A stretch of 59,068 nucleotides of DNA from Lysinibacillus mangiferihumi (lineage in GTDB: Bacteria > Bacillota > Bacilli > Bacillales_A > Planococcaceae). Where the stretch lies: the NCBI RefSeq assembly GCF_003049665.1, contig NZ_PYWM01000030.1:1-59068 (forward strand), given 5' to 3'. This document shows positions 27,942 to 36,769 of this stretch, one piece after another. Position 1 is the stretch's first letter; the number at the start of each line of letters is the position of its first letter. Under the pieces are notes generated by a model. The model was not told the origin of the DNA and made no database searches. It worked only from the letters and a program-made list of their open reading frames with translations. The position numbers and the translations under genes are program-made.

Positions 27942-27982
27942 AAACCACCTCACCTCTAATATCTATAGAGGTGAGGTGGTTT
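27942..27982 (-). terminator. nrdJ terminator
   Basis: A 17-bp stem (27942-27958 with 27966-27982; ACCACCTCACCTC) lies 15 bp beyond the nrdJ stop, with TTTT following on the minus strand. Confidence 0.85.
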
Positions 27983-27997
27983 ACATTAGGTTTTATT

Positions 27998-29770
27998 TTA
28001 CAAACCGCATTTTAATTGTGCACCACAGTTTGTACATGTGTTACAGCCACCCATTTCTTCGACTGTGCCTTTACGACAAACTGGGCATGTGTTCCCTACA
28101 TCTGAGCCGATAACTGTTGTTGACTCAAGTGCTTGGATCGTATCCACTAATACGACTGGACGTTTTGCATGCTCTTCTACTAATTCTTCTTCAAATGATA
28201 ATTGATCCATATCATTTTCTTCTGCTTTTAGTGTCAGAACTTGTGAATCACGGCTACCATCAACATAGACCGTACCACCTTTAGCGCCACCTTTATAAAG
28301 GCGCTCGTACACTTTTTCAACTTGTTCGACCGTATAGCCTTTCGGTGCATTTACTGTTTTAGAAATCGACGAATCAATCCATTTTTGGATAATGCATTGC
28401 ACATCCGCATGCGCCTCTGGTTTTAATTCCATTGCCGTCACAAACCATTCAGGTAACTGATCTTCAGATACTTCTGGATGACGGTCTAAGTATTCTTGAA
28501 CGATTTCTGCTTTTACTTCAATAAACTTGCCTAGACGACCAGAACGATAGTATGTGAACGAGAAGTATGGTTCTAGACCCGTTGCTACGCCTACCATTGT
28601 TCCTGTCGATCCTGTTGGCGCTACTGTTAGTAAATGCGAGTTACGTATACCTGTTGCTAAAATTTGCTCTTTAATGTGCGCTGGCATTTTTTGCATAAAG
28701 CCTGTTTCTGTAAAGGCTTTACGTAAACGTGCTGTTTCTTCCTCTGTCGCCCCTACTAGGAATGGGAAGCTGCCACGTTCTTTTGCAAGCTCTGTAGACG
28801 CCTCGTAAGCAGTTTCTGCAATTGTTTTAAAGATTTCATCTACAAGTGCATTGCCCGCTTCTGAGCCATATTCTTTTTCACAATAAATAAGTAAATCCGC
28901 TAAGCCCATTACTCCTAAGCCAACTCGACGTTCACCAAGAGCTTGTACACGGTTTTCTTCAAGGAAATACGGCGTTGCATCAATTACGTTATCTTGCATA
29001 CGGACACCAACACGAACCGTTTCACGTAATGCTTCGTAATCAACTGTTTGATTTTCTTTATTGGCAAACTGCGCTAAGTTGACAGCAGCTAAGTTACACA
29101 CTGAATATGGTGCAAGTGGTTGTTCACCGCAAGGATTCGTCGCAACAACACTTTGACCATATGCTTTTGCGTTTGTCATATCGTTGGCATTGTCTATAAA
29201 GAATATCCCTGGCTCTGCCGAATATGTTGCACAGACGTTAATAAGATTCCAAAGCTCTTTTGCTTTAATCGTACGATATGTGCGTACTTTATAGCCCATC
29301 TTCTCCCATTCACGTACGTCTCCAACTTTATGCCACTCACTATTGTAAACAGCCATTTCTTCTTTTGTATATTCTTCAACCGCTGGGAAACGCAGATCGA
29401 ATTCAGCGTCCGCTTCAACAGCTTCCATAAATTCTTTCGTTAGCGTTACAGAAATATTAGCACCCGTTAAAAATTCTGGGTTATGAACTGTGTACGTTCC
29501 ACCGTCACGCAATTTATTTTCGGCTTCACGAATAATGCCACTATCGAATCCGCCTAAGCCTTCGATGCCTTTATAATTCACAATGCCTTGATACATCGCT
29601 TCTTCTTGCATTGAAAGCGGCTTAAAGTTTAATTTTTCTTTCGCTAGACGAATAATCGTCTCATCTGCTGTATTTTCCATTAGGTATCGTAAAATACGTG
29701 GATTTTGCATTTTTGAAATAATAAATTCCACGATATCAGGATGCCAATCTGCCAGCATAATCATTTGTGC
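27998..29770 (-). CDS. nrdJ: Class II ribonucleotide reductase NrdJ, exon 2
   Basis: Second exon (590 codons plus stop) of the adenosylcobalamin-dependent ribonucleotide reductase, which makes dNTPs without oxygen. The reading frame resumes with AQMIMLADWHPD, directly continuing GGSRRG of exon 1. In spliced numbering (856 aa) the catalytic NPCGEQP motif puts the thiyl-radical cysteine near C480. A GTMVGVATGLEP segment follows. The C-terminus has CPVCRKG and CNTCTNCG cysteine pairs for substrate-enzyme reduction. The TTG-started ORF visible on its own begins inside the intron and is not a real start. Confidence 0.9.
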   Translation of the reverse strand, partial: AQMIMLADWHPDIVEFIISKMQNPRILRYLMENTADETIIRLAKEKLNFKPLSMQEEAMYQGIVNYKGIEGLGGFDSGIIREAENKLRDGGTYTVHNPEFLTGANISVTLTKEFMEAVEADAEFDLRFPAVEEYTKEEMAVYNSEWHKVGDVREWEKMGYKVRTYRTIKAKELWNLINVCATYSAEPGIFFIDNANDMTNAKAYGQSVVATNPCGEQPLAPYSVCNLAAVNLAQFANKENQTVDYEALRETVRVGVRMQDNVIDATPYFLEENRVQALGERRVGLGVMGLADLLIYCEKEYGSEAGNALVDEIFKTIAETAYEASTELAKERGSFPFLVGATEEETARLRKAFTETGFMQKMPAHIKEQILATGIRNSHLLTVAPTGSTGTMVGVATGLEPYFSFTYYRSGRLGKFIEVKAEIVQEYLDRHPEVSEDQLPEWFVTAMELKPEAHADVQCIIQKWIDSSISKTVNAPKGYTVEQVEKVYERLYKGGAKGGTVYVDGSRDSQVLTLKAEENDMDQLSFEEELVEEHAKRPVVLVDTIQALESTTVIGSDVGNTCPVCRKGTVEEMGGCNTCTNCGAQLKCGL

Positions 29771-30985
29771 CAATTCCCCTTGCGCGGGTTCGTTACACCC
29801 ACTCTCTATGTCACCATAGAAGTTGAGACCATATCTTACATCTAATTAGATGTCCTCGCACTTCGGAGTGACTTCACTCCTACTCTACTCACTTCCGCTA
29901 TCCTAGCGTGTTTTCGATGGTCGTTGAACCTTCCTCATCCAATAGAGGCTTGGCTGCTGATTGTCTTTATCCCACTACTATTTTTAAGCATTCACGCTTA
30001 CCGTTTCCAGTTACGTTGTAGCTAGCAGTGCATTTATAATGCGTTTTTTAACATTTTCAAAATCATGTTTTATCTCATCTTCCCAGAAACGGAGTAAATT
30101 GTAACCATTTGCTGCTGCAATTTGATTCTTTTCAATATCCCTTGCTTTTATTCGCTTTTGAACTGAATAGAAGGAGGAATAGAACTTTGGATTTCCGTGC
30201 CAAAAGTCCCCATCACATTCAATTAAGATATTCGTGTCCACTAAGTGAAAATCAAATTGTGCTCCTTCTAGTATAAAGGAATATTTATAGGGAATAGATT
30301 CTTCTAGCAGGAAAGACTCAATCATTCTTTCAATGCTCGTTTTTCTATAGGTTGCTCCCTCTATTTGCTTCAAAGCAGCTTGTCGAATTTTTTCTATCGT
30401 TTCTTTGCTGTATATCCCTGTCTTGCCACTATTCCAAGACGGGGTGCCATTCAACTTTCGAGTTTTGGCTGTTTTAGAAATAATAGTTTCAAAATGAAGC
30501 TTCTTTTGCTCCATAGACATCTCGTTATGCCACTTGCCAGTGTTTTGTGATCTAAGTTGACTTGCACATTCTTTACTGCAAGTTTTTGTCTGACGATGTT
30601 TTTCATCAAACAGTTTTCCACATATTACACAAGTTAAAGGGGCACCTTTTCCTCGACAGCTTCTACTGCAAAATTTATTGGGAATGCCTCGCCTTAGTTT
30701 AACTATGTTATTACATAAAATATATTGGCAAGTTACCATTTCTTTTGGATAAAAATGAGAAATTAAATAATCATTTAATGTTAAATTATGCTCATTTTTT
30801 AAATGAGTTGTAAACCACCCTTGCTTATTGTGATTAATTTTAAAACCACATATTAAACAAGTTTGAGGTTGCTTTGCATCATAAACTTCCATATTTTTCA
30901 CCTCGATTAAAGTGATAATATTTCAGTCAAAGAGATCCCAGCAATTCACGAGGTTTGTTTACGCAGAAGCACTAAGATTATCCAT
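29771..30985 (-). mobile_element. Group I intron in nrdJ
   Basis: A 1,215-nt intron between codons GGT and GCA of nrdJ. P1: the exon end GCAGAGGT (30993-30986) pairs with the internal guide GCTTCTGC (30970-30963), with the conserved U-G pair at the splice site. Downstream of the ORF are core elements AGCAGCCAAGCC (P4 side), GGTTCAACGACCATC (P7 5' strand) and AAGATATGGTC (P7 3' strand), typical of subgroup IA. The intron ends in G at 29771. Two short in-frame stop-containing codons at its 5' end make splicing essential. Confidence 0.9.
30011..30892 (-). CDS. Intron-encoded homing endonuclease (Vsr/EDxHD-like)
   Basis: Intronic endonuclease, 293 aa. N-terminal zinc-finger-like motifs: CLICGFKIN ... 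HLKNEH, a CQYILCNN ... CSRSC pair and CVICGKLF ... CSKEC. Next is a NUMOD3-like DNA-binding segment (WNSGKTGIYSKETIEKIR, about 155-175). The C-terminal nuclease domain (about 190-290) has FDFHLVDTNILIECDGDFW followed by HGNP, as in very-short-patch repair nucleases and the I-Bth0305I type. It should cut intronless nrdJ near the insertion site. ATG 30892 follows GAGGTG; an in-frame GTG lies three codons earlier. Confidence 0.87.
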   Translation of the reverse strand: MEVYDAKQPQTCLICGFKINHNKQGWFTTHLKNEHNLTLNDYLISHFYPKEMVTCQYILCNNIVKLRRGIPNKFCSRSCRGKGAPLTCVICGKLFDEKHRQTKTCSKECASQLRSQNTGKWHNEMSMEQKKLHFETIISKTAKTRKLNGTPSWNSGKTGIYSKETIEKIRQAALKQIEGATYRKTSIERMIESFLLEESIPYKYSFILEGAQFDFHLVDTNILIECDGDFWHGNPKFYSSFYSVQKRIKARDIEKNQIAAANGYNLLRFWEDEIKHDFENVKKRIINALLATT

Positions 30986-31783
30986 ACCTCTGCGCGAACC
31001 ACCCTGTTCGACAAGGTGAGTCAGTTTTGCAATGTCATCTAGCCATGATACCGAACCTGACGATTTACCGTTCACACCACGTGCTAACGTGTTGCGAGGA
31101 CGAAGTGTTGAACCATTTGTTCCTACACCACCACCACGGCTCATAATTTCCATTACTTGCTTGCGGTGATCACTGATTCCTTCACGTGAGTCCGCTACAA
31201 ACGGCATTACATAGCAGTTAAAGAAAGTTACATCTGTTTCAGAACCTGCTCCGTATATGACACGACCAGCTGGTACAAATTTTAATGAAACGAGTTGCTG
31301 ATAAAATTTTTCAAACCATTCTTGGCGTTTTTCAGCTGTTTTTTCAACAGAAGCAAGCCCTGTTGCATTTCGTTTAGCAATTTGTTCATAAAAAATTTCA
31401 AGAGGCTTTTCTAGCACGTCAATTGAACGTGTAATCACACCTGTTTCCTGCTCTTTTGGATCATCTAATGCGCTACGGTAGTCTTCTTCAATCAAAATAT
31501 CAGCTGTTTTTGTAGCCATATCAATATGTTGAATTGTTCCTAAACCACGTGCGGGGAATTTTGGATCTGCCTTTACCGTTAATACGACGAAATCACCAGC
31601 TTTTAGCGTTTTCTTTTCCGTATCCTTAAACGAGTAGCGATCGATCATCACAAGTCTTGATACACCTTTATGTGTGATATGCATATCAGGCGTGACAGGG
31701 TGAACCTGTGGGAATTGCTCAATATCTTTGTTTAACTGTTCAATTTGTTTGTTTACATCGGGTTGATGATTTGTAAGTACCAT
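30986..31783 (-). CDS. nrdJ: Class II ribonucleotide reductase NrdJ, exon 1
   Basis: First exon, 266 codons. FFNCYVMPF carries the redox-active Cys190, and MSRGGGVGTNGSTLRPR near 215 is a class II signature. It ends GGSRRG; reading on into the intron adds only MDNLSASA and a stop, so an unspliced transcript gives a truncated protein. GGGGAGG precedes the ATG. Together with the downstream exon it yields an 856-aa enzyme, the usual length for this type. Confidence 0.9.
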
Positions 31784-31811
31784 CGTTTTGCCTCCCCTTA
31801 CAATAATAAAT

Positions 31812-31849
31812 ACACAATATCATGTGCTGTTAAACACTACATATTGTGT
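31812..31849 (-). promoter_or_regulatory. Pair of NrdR boxes
   Basis: ACACAATATCATGTGC (31812-31827) and ACACTACATATTGTGT (31834-31849) resemble the NrdR box (ACACwATATaT-like palindromes). They start 22 bp apart, about two helical turns, upstream of nrdJ. NrdR represses ribonucleotide reductase genes when dATP is high. Confidence 0.65.
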
Positions 31850-31974
31850 ATGTCGCTTATAAAAAGATACTATATATAGTTTTTAAATTCAACTCTTGCA
31901 ATTTCGAATAGATTGGTTACTGCTTGCCATTACAAGGTTTAAACGATGAAAAAATATTTTTCTTATACCACATT

Positions 31975-32805
31975 TTACTTTTTAAAGTTCCAATCATCAT
32001 GCGCATATTTTTTTTCTGCCAACTCATACACATATTTTAATTGCTCCTCAGAAAGTGTAAATGGTTTTAATTCAATTTGCAACGATTTTGCAAAACCATC
32101 TCGAAAAGCAGTTACACATTGTTCAATGGAAACAGGTTCTTTTACAAGACTATTAATGGCAACTGCCTTCTCCGGTAGCTTTTTGCGCATACGTTCTTTC
32201 GCCGCTTCACTTGAAAAATTAAAAACAGATAATAATTTATCCTCATCAAGATCAAGTAAAATCGCGCCATGTTGCAAAATAACACCTTTTTGACGAGTTT
32301 GTGCACTACCCGCTATTTTTTTCCCTTCAACGACAAGTTCATACCAACTCGGTGCGTCAAAACACACGGCACTTTTTGGCTGCTTCAAATCTGCCCTTTT
32401 TTCCTCTGTGTCAGGCACGCTGAAATAGGCATCCATTCCTAAATTATGAAAGCCTTGCAATATCCCTTCACTAAGTACTCGATACGCCTCTGTTACGGAT
32501 TCAGGCATATTTGGATAACTTTCAGTAACAATGACGCTATATGTTAACTCATGTTCATGTAATACTGCTCGACCACCCGTTGGACGACGAACAAATCCTA
32601 TTCCTTGTTCACGTAACGCATCTAAATTAATATCTCTTTTCGCTTGTTGGAAATAACCAATCGACAATGTCGCTGGCTCCCATTCATAAAAACGAATAAC
32701 AGGAGGAATTAAACCCTCACTATGCCAATCAAGCAATGCCTCATCTAGTGCCATATTAAAAGAGGGACTACATTTTCCTGAATTTAGAAAATACCAAGTT
32801 GTCAT
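31975..32805 (-). CDS. lipM: Octanoyltransferase LipM
   Basis: LipM, 276 aa, of the biotin/lipoate ligase fold. It transfers octanoate from acyl-carrier protein to GcvH in lipoate synthesis. [20 protein letters not shown] is the lipoate-ligase signature, and the putative catalytic Cys lies in [15 protein letters not shown] followed by [12 protein letters not shown] 32805 with AGGAGATG upstream fits better than TTG 32829. Next to divergent yqhL, as yqhM and yqhL are in B. subtilis. Confidence 0.92.
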   Translation of the reverse strand: MTTWYFLNSGKCSPSFNMALDEALLDWHSEGLIPPVIRFYEWEPATLSIGYFQQAKRDINLDALREQGIGFVRRPTGGRAVLHEHELTYSVIVTESYPNMPESVTEAYRVLSEGILQGFHNLGMDAYFSVPDTEEKRADLKQPKSAVCFDAPSWYELVVEGKKIAGSAQTRQKGVILQHGAILLDLDEDKLLSVFNFSSEAAKERMRKKLPEKAVAINSLVKEPVSIEQCVTAFRDGFAKSLQIELKPFTLSEEQLKYVYELAEKKYAHDDWNFKK

Positions 32806-32929
32806 TATGTCATCTCCTACATCTATCAATCATTTCTAGCCACAATCTAGTTAATTTTATCAAACTCATTGGACTATCGCCAGCGCATCTTTTATAATAA
32901 TAAAGAAGATAGAAAGGGGTAAGAAGAAA

Positions 32930-33316
32930 TTGGATATACTTATCACAATTGGTGTCGTTTTAGTAGTGCTAATTGCATATATCGCGATTAATGCAATGCG
33001 ACTAAAAAAAGCCGTAACCAACCTAACACAAGAACAATTTATTGAAGGCTACCGTAAAGCGCAGTTAATCGATGTGCGTGAACAAAAAGAATTTGATGCA
33101 GGTCATATTCTCGGCGCACGAAACGTTCCTTCTACAGCATTACGTCAACGTTATAAAGAAATCCGCCCAGATTTACCAGTATATTTATACTGTCAAAATA
33201 CAGGCCGTAGCGCGCGTGCTGCTCTTTACCTAAAAAAACGTGGTTACAATCAAATCTACCAGCTTGAAGGCGGCTTCCGTAATTGGACTGGTAAAATTAA
33301 AACAAAAAAACAATAA
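32930..33316 (+). CDS. yqhL: Membrane-anchored rhodanese-like protein YqhL
   Basis: YqhL, 128 aa. An N-terminal TM helix (about 4-22) precedes a rhodanese domain (30-122) with IDVREQKEFDAGHILGA and the catalytic-site Cys in YLYCQNTGRSA. Sulfurtransferase substrate unknown. TTG start after AAAGGGGTAAG. Terminated by the hairpin at 33403. Confidence 0.88.
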   Translation: MDILITIGVVLVVLIAYIAINAMRLKKAVTNLTQEQFIEGYRKAQLIDVREQKEFDAGHILGARNVPSTALRQRYKEIRPDLPVYLYCQNTGRSARAALYLKKRGYNQIYQLEGGFRNWTGKIKTKKQ

Positions 33317-33402
33317 GCAAAGTTAATTCAATCAGGCTATAGCGACTATTTTACATAGTCCTTTCCCCAGTGAAGTAGGATACTAGCGCTTGTTTTTTTC
33401 AT

Positions 33403-33444
33403 AAAAAGAATCCTTTCCAAATGTTTTGGTAAAGGATTCTTTTT
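33403..33444. terminator. Bidirectional terminator yqhL/TPR gene
   Basis: AAAAAGAATCCTTT and AAAGGATTCTTTTT form a stem with T runs on both sides, between convergent genes. Confidence 0.85.
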
Positions 33445-33489
33445 GCTAATATTCAGAGTTTCTTCTATATAATAGTAGTTGTCTAACGA

Positions 33490-34404
33490 CTAACCATCTA
33501 GTTCGCTGTCACCATGTCCTTCATCATGCATCGGACAGAAAAAAGTATAACAGCGTGAAGCGATACTCGGCTCATTTTGCATCATAATCTGATGCTGTAA
33601 ATGGGCACTGTTCACCCGTTCCATATTCGCTCTAAGCCTTGCCTCTTCTTCTGCTACTTCTTCTTCCGTCCAGTCATCTTCCAACGTCTTATCAGCCAAG
33701 TCAGCCATTGTTTGCTTACATTGCTCCATAAAAGCTGTAATCACAGCTTTTTTCTGCGCCTCATTCCCTAATTGGTGAAGTACCCATACATAATCAGCAA
33801 TCCATTCACCTGTATGGGCATAATGATTGTAGCCTTTTGCATACCATACAGCGGATTTTTGGTAATCCCCAATTCGCCCGTACAACTCTCCTAGCTCTAC
33901 TTCACCTATAAAGCGTTCCTGTTCTTGTTCAATAATCGCTATCCACTTTTTAGCATGCTGAAAATCGTTGGCTAACACAAGACATTCGACAGCATGCAAC
34001 AGCCCATAGTCCTCGGTTTCATATGATTTTATAAAAAGGCGAGCAGCCTGTTCATATTTTTGCTGTGCCTTGTATAGAGTTGCTAAATTGTGCGCTACGA
34101 CTGGTGATTGAAATCGTTTATAGGCTTTTTCTAGCCATTTCTGAGCCGAATCATTGTCACCTCGGCGCATAGACAATTCGCCTAATAATGCATATGGGTA
34201 ATACGTTTTTGGTTGCCATGCAACAGCCTGCAATGCATAGTGAAACGCTTCCTCGTATTGATCATGTTCCTTATAGTAATCTGCTAAATTATGCGCAACA
34301 ATAAGATTTGCCTGTTCAGAAAATGCATCTAGCAATAATAATTTTGCTTGCTCACTCTCCCCTTCTTGTGCTAATAATCGTGCTGCTTCTTTTACTCGCT
34401 CCAT
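33490..34404 (-). CDS. Tetratricopeptide repeat protein
   Basis: TPR protein, 304 aa from ATG 34404 (GAGGTGAAGGA upstream; a start at 34452 is less likely). About five helix-turn-helix repeats can be seen in residues 1-220, for example YEEAFHYALQAVAWQPKTYY and YEQAARLFIKSYETEDYG. An acidic stretch (DDWTEEEVAEEEARL) and a tail with CYTFFCPMHDEGHGD follow; the Cys/His cluster there may bind metal. Probably a cytosolic scaffold; no specific function is apparent. Confidence 0.75.
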   Translation of the reverse strand: MERVKEAARLLAQEGESEQAKLLLLDAFSEQANLIVAHNLADYYKEHDQYEEAFHYALQAVAWQPKTYYPYALLGELSMRRGDNDSAQKWLEKAYKRFQSPVVAHNLATLYKAQQKYEQAARLFIKSYETEDYGLLHAVECLVLANDFQHAKKWIAIIEQEQERFIGEVELGELYGRIGDYQKSAVWYAKGYNHYAHTGEWIADYVWVLHQLGNEAQKKAVITAFMEQCKQTMADLADKTLEDDWTEEEVAEEEARLRANMERVNSAHLQHQIMMQNEPSIASRCYTFFCPMHDEGHGDSELDG

Positions 34405-34599
34405 TCCTTCACCTCTTTTAGCTTTATAGTTGTAAACATAATGATAATGCATCTATTGCTATATGTCTAAAATAACTATTTTTTGTAACAATTATATCAA
34501 CATGAAACCAATTCTTCTTTTTACCTGCATACTACTGAAAATTGACCCTTGTATTATTGGCTAGTCATTGGTAGGATAAATAATATCTTAAAATAAAGA

Positions 34600-34735
34600 T
34601 TGAAGCTATGAATGCTATGGATAAAACTATAGCAGGAGCATTTCTGGAGAGAGCGCAATTAGCGTCGCCGAAGGGTTCACTATCTCAGGCAAAAGGACAG
34701 AGGAGTAAGATAAACTTTCACCATGAAAGCTATAC
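34600..34735 (+). ncRNA. Glycine riboswitch aptamer (single)
   Basis: CTGGAGAGAGCGC (about 34643) followed by GCGTCGCCGAAGGG and then CTCAGGCAAAAGGACAGAGG is the conserved glycine aptamer core. Only one full aptamer is present. The 5' flank (AATGCTATGG ... CTATAGCAGGAGCATT) folds as a small stem resembling the ghost aptamer of singlet glycine riboswitches. A terminator follows 75 nt later, so it probably controls transcription of the permease. Confidence 0.9.
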
Positions 34736-34808
34736 CACACGACGAATGTTACATTGTATATGTCACAAACTAAACCTTCAGTCACGGTATTTTTATTCTG
34801 ACGTTTAC

Positions 34809-34838
34809 GAGACTAGTGTTGCTACTAGTCTCTTTTTT
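34809..34838 (+). terminator. Riboswitch expression-platform terminator
   Basis: GAGACTAGT (34809-34817) pairs with ACTAGTCTC (34824-34832), followed by TTTTTT. It lies between the glycine aptamer and the permease start. Confidence 0.9.
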
Positions 34839-34881
34839 ATTTTCCAGCTAGCGCTTCTACGCATCTTATGGGGGAATAAAC

Positions 34882-36228
34882 TTGGAACAGCATCAGTTAA
34901 AACGAGAATTAAAAAATCGCCATGTGCAACTTATTGCAATTGGCGGAACAATTGGGACTGGCTTATTTTTAGGATCAGGTAAAGCGATTGCTTTAGCAGG
35001 ACCTTCCATTATTTTGGCTTACCTCATTGTTGGAATCGCCTTATTTTTTGTCATGCGGGCACTAGGTGAACTACTATTATCAAACGCAGGCTATACATCA
35101 TTTACAGATTTCGCCACAGAGTACATCGGCCCTTGGGCTGGGTATGTCACTGGTTGGACCTACTGGTTTTGTTGGATAATGACTGCGATGGCAGATATTA
35201 TTGCCGTCGGTGTCTATGTACAATATTGGTTTAATATTCCGCAATGGGTACCAGCTATTGGCTGTCTAGTACTCTTATTATTTCTTAATTTATTGACAGT
35301 AAAGCTTTTTGGAGAACTCGAATTTTGGTTTGCACTGATTAAAGTTGTAACAATTGTTGCATTAATAATTATTGGATTATTCATGCTATTCACAGGCTTT
35401 CAAACAACTTCTGGCACTGTATCAGTAAACAATCTTTGGGCACATGGCGGGCTGTTCCCGAACGGTATTTATGGCTTCTTAATGGCCTTCCAAATGGTTG
35501 TTTTTGCTTTCGTAGGGGTTGAACTAGTCGGTGTTTCTGCTGCAGAAACAGCAGATCCGAAAAAAAATATACCATCTGCAATAAATAAAATTCCATTGCG
35601 TATTTTACTATTTTATGTAGGAGCATTAACAGTCATTTTATGCATCAACCCTTGGTATGAAATGTCTGCTACAAGCAGTCCATTCGTACAAGTATTTTCA
35701 TTAGCAGGTATACCTATCGCAGCAGGTATTATCAATTTTGTTGTGCTGACATCTGCGGCTTCAGCAGGCAATAGTGGTTTATTTTCTACAAGTCGTATGC
35801 TTTATAATCTTGGCCGTCATAAGCAAGCATCCGCTTCTTTTGCTAAGCTAAATAAAAACAGTGTGCCAAGTAACGCACTTGTGCTTTCAGCAATCGTTGT
35901 ATCAGTAGGGGCATTACTTAGCAAGCTCATGCCAGAAAACGCCTTTAGCGTCGTGACAACGATTAGTGCTATTTGTTTTATTTGGGTATGGAGTATTATT
36001 TTAATCTCGCATATTATCTATAAACGTAAAAATCGCGCACTCCACGAAGCGTCGATTTTTAAAGCACCATTGACACCTTTTGTGAACTATTTAGTACTTG
36101 CTTTCTTCGCGTTTTTGCTAGTAATTATGTTGATTTCCGAAGCGACTAGAACAGCGCTTTTACTAACACCTATCTGGTTTATCGTTCTTTTCATTCTTTA
36201 TAAAAGCAAAAATATCAACAATAGATAA
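34882..36228 (+). CDS. Amino-acid permease (CycA/AAT family), glycine-regulated
   Basis: APC-superfamily permease, 448 aa, with 12 predicted TM helices. It begins LKRELKNRHVQLIAIGGTIG then TGLFLGSG, the hallmark of AAT-family importers such as CycA (D-Ala/D-Ser/Gly) and LysP-like proteins. VFAFVGVELVGVSAAETADP in the middle is the family motif. TTG start after GGGGGA. The upstream glycine riboswitch makes glycine (perhaps with alanine or serine) the likely substrate; the RNA may shut off uptake or open export of excess glycine. Confidence 0.9.
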   Translation: MEQHQLKRELKNRHVQLIAIGGTIGTGLFLGSGKAIALAGPSIILAYLIVGIALFFVMRALGELLLSNAGYTSFTDFATEYIGPWAGYVTGWTYWFCWIMTAMADIIAVGVYVQYWFNIPQWVPAIGCLVLLLFLNLLTVKLFGELEFWFALIKVVTIVALIIIGLFMLFTGFQTTSGTVSVNNLWAHGGLFPNGIYGFLMAFQMVVFAFVGVELVGVSAAETADPKKNIPSAINKIPLRILLFYVGALTVILCINPWYEMSATSSPFVQVFSLAGIPIAAGIINFVVLTSAASAGNSGLFSTSRMLYNLGRHKQASASFAKLNKNSVPSNALVLSAIVVSVGALLSKLMPENAFSVVTTISAICFIWVWSIILISHIIYKRKNRALHEASIFKAPLTPFVNYLVLAFFAFLLVIMLISEATRTALLLTPIWFIVLFILYKSKNINNR

Positions 36229-36261
36229 CAGCAATTTTATAAATTCGCGACAAATCCACAG

Positions 36262-36296
36262 CAAGACGCAATCACAATGCATTGCGTCTTGTCTTT
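36262..36296 (+). terminator. Permease terminator
   Basis: CAAGACGCAAT (36262-36272) pairs with ATTGCGTCTTG (36281-36291), then TCTTT. Confidence 0.8.
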
Positions 36297-36558
36297 CATT
36301 ATAATAGATGATTAAATCGCCTACATTTCCCCAATTATCCAACACTACTATATGTAGCTATAGAACTAATATTGCTATCGCCTTAGACTATCAAGTTGTC
36401 AGGCGATAATAGCGATGACAAATAAACGTTTTCAACAAAAGTCTCTCCTCTTACAAACTTCATCTTTTCCAAAACAAACATATTATAAAACTAAAAGTAA
36501 CCTCCTTTTTAGAGTGATTAATAGAAAGAAAAATAGTGCAATTTCAATTATTTATATA
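36297..36558. other. Intergenic region before the mcc-like cluster
   Basis: No gene. An inverted repeat at about 36372-36416 (GCTATCGCCT ... AGGCGATAATAGC) has no T-run. The remainder is AT-rich and featureless. Confidence 0.45.
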
Positions 36559-36587
36559 TTGAAAATTTTCAGTTAATTCATTATAAT
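36559..36587 (+). promoter_or_regulatory. Promoter of the mcc-like operon
   Basis: TTGAAA (36559-36564), a 17-bp spacer and TATAAT (36582-36587) form a near-consensus SigA promoter about 32 bp upstream of the 10-codon peptide gene. Confidence 0.85.
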
Positions 36588-36618
36588 GTCCCTAAGAAAT
36601 TGGTTGGGGGTGATTTTT

Positions 36619-36651
36619 ATGCTACCAGCATTTCGTAATGGCGATCGCTAA
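36619..36651 (+). CDS. Putative microcin C-like precursor peptide, 10 aa
   Basis: ATG-initiated ORF encoding MLPAFRNGDR, with the strong site GGGGGTGA five nt before the start. Short precursor genes preceding an MccB-type enzyme are the hallmark of microcin C loci; E. coli MccA is the heptapeptide MRTGNAN, whose C-terminal Asn becomes the nucleotide attachment point. Here the first seven residues, MLPAFRN, fit that pattern, but the ORF continues Gly-Asp-Arg to a double stop. Either the tail is removed before modification or the enzyme accepts a different end. A terminator hairpin follows, as in known mcc operons. Confidence 0.65.
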   Translation: MLPAFRNGDR

Positions 36652-36706
36652 TATTAGCAATTCGTAAAACCTAAATGGTTAATTTAGTAAATTAATTCCA
36701 ATGAAG

Positions 36707-36744
36707 CAAAACAGGAAGAATTTATATTCTTTCTGTTTTGTTTT
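36707..36744 (+). terminator. Attenuator hairpin between peptide gene and mccB-like gene
   Basis: CAAAACAGGAAGAA (36707-36720) pairs with TTCTTTCTGTTTTG (36727-36740), 14 bp with one G-T and a six-base loop, followed by TTTT. It should produce an abundant short transcript for the peptide and occasional read-through into the enzyme gene. Confidence 0.85.
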
Positions 36745-36769
36745 CAATCTTGAACGGAGGAATATTTCG

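Noticed and set aside
29771..29773. TTG start for the second nrdJ part as an independent gene
   Set aside because: The TTG belongs to the intron end; the protein lacks the N-terminal third needed for activity, and exon 1 continues it exactly.
34608..34982. 124-codon plus-strand ORF
   Set aside because: It runs through the glycine riboswitch, its terminator and the permease start, and has no ribosome-binding site.
36640..36669. Alternative short ORF MAIANISNS overlapping the peptide gene
   Set aside because: No ribosome-binding site, while the MLPAFRNGDR frame has a very strong one.
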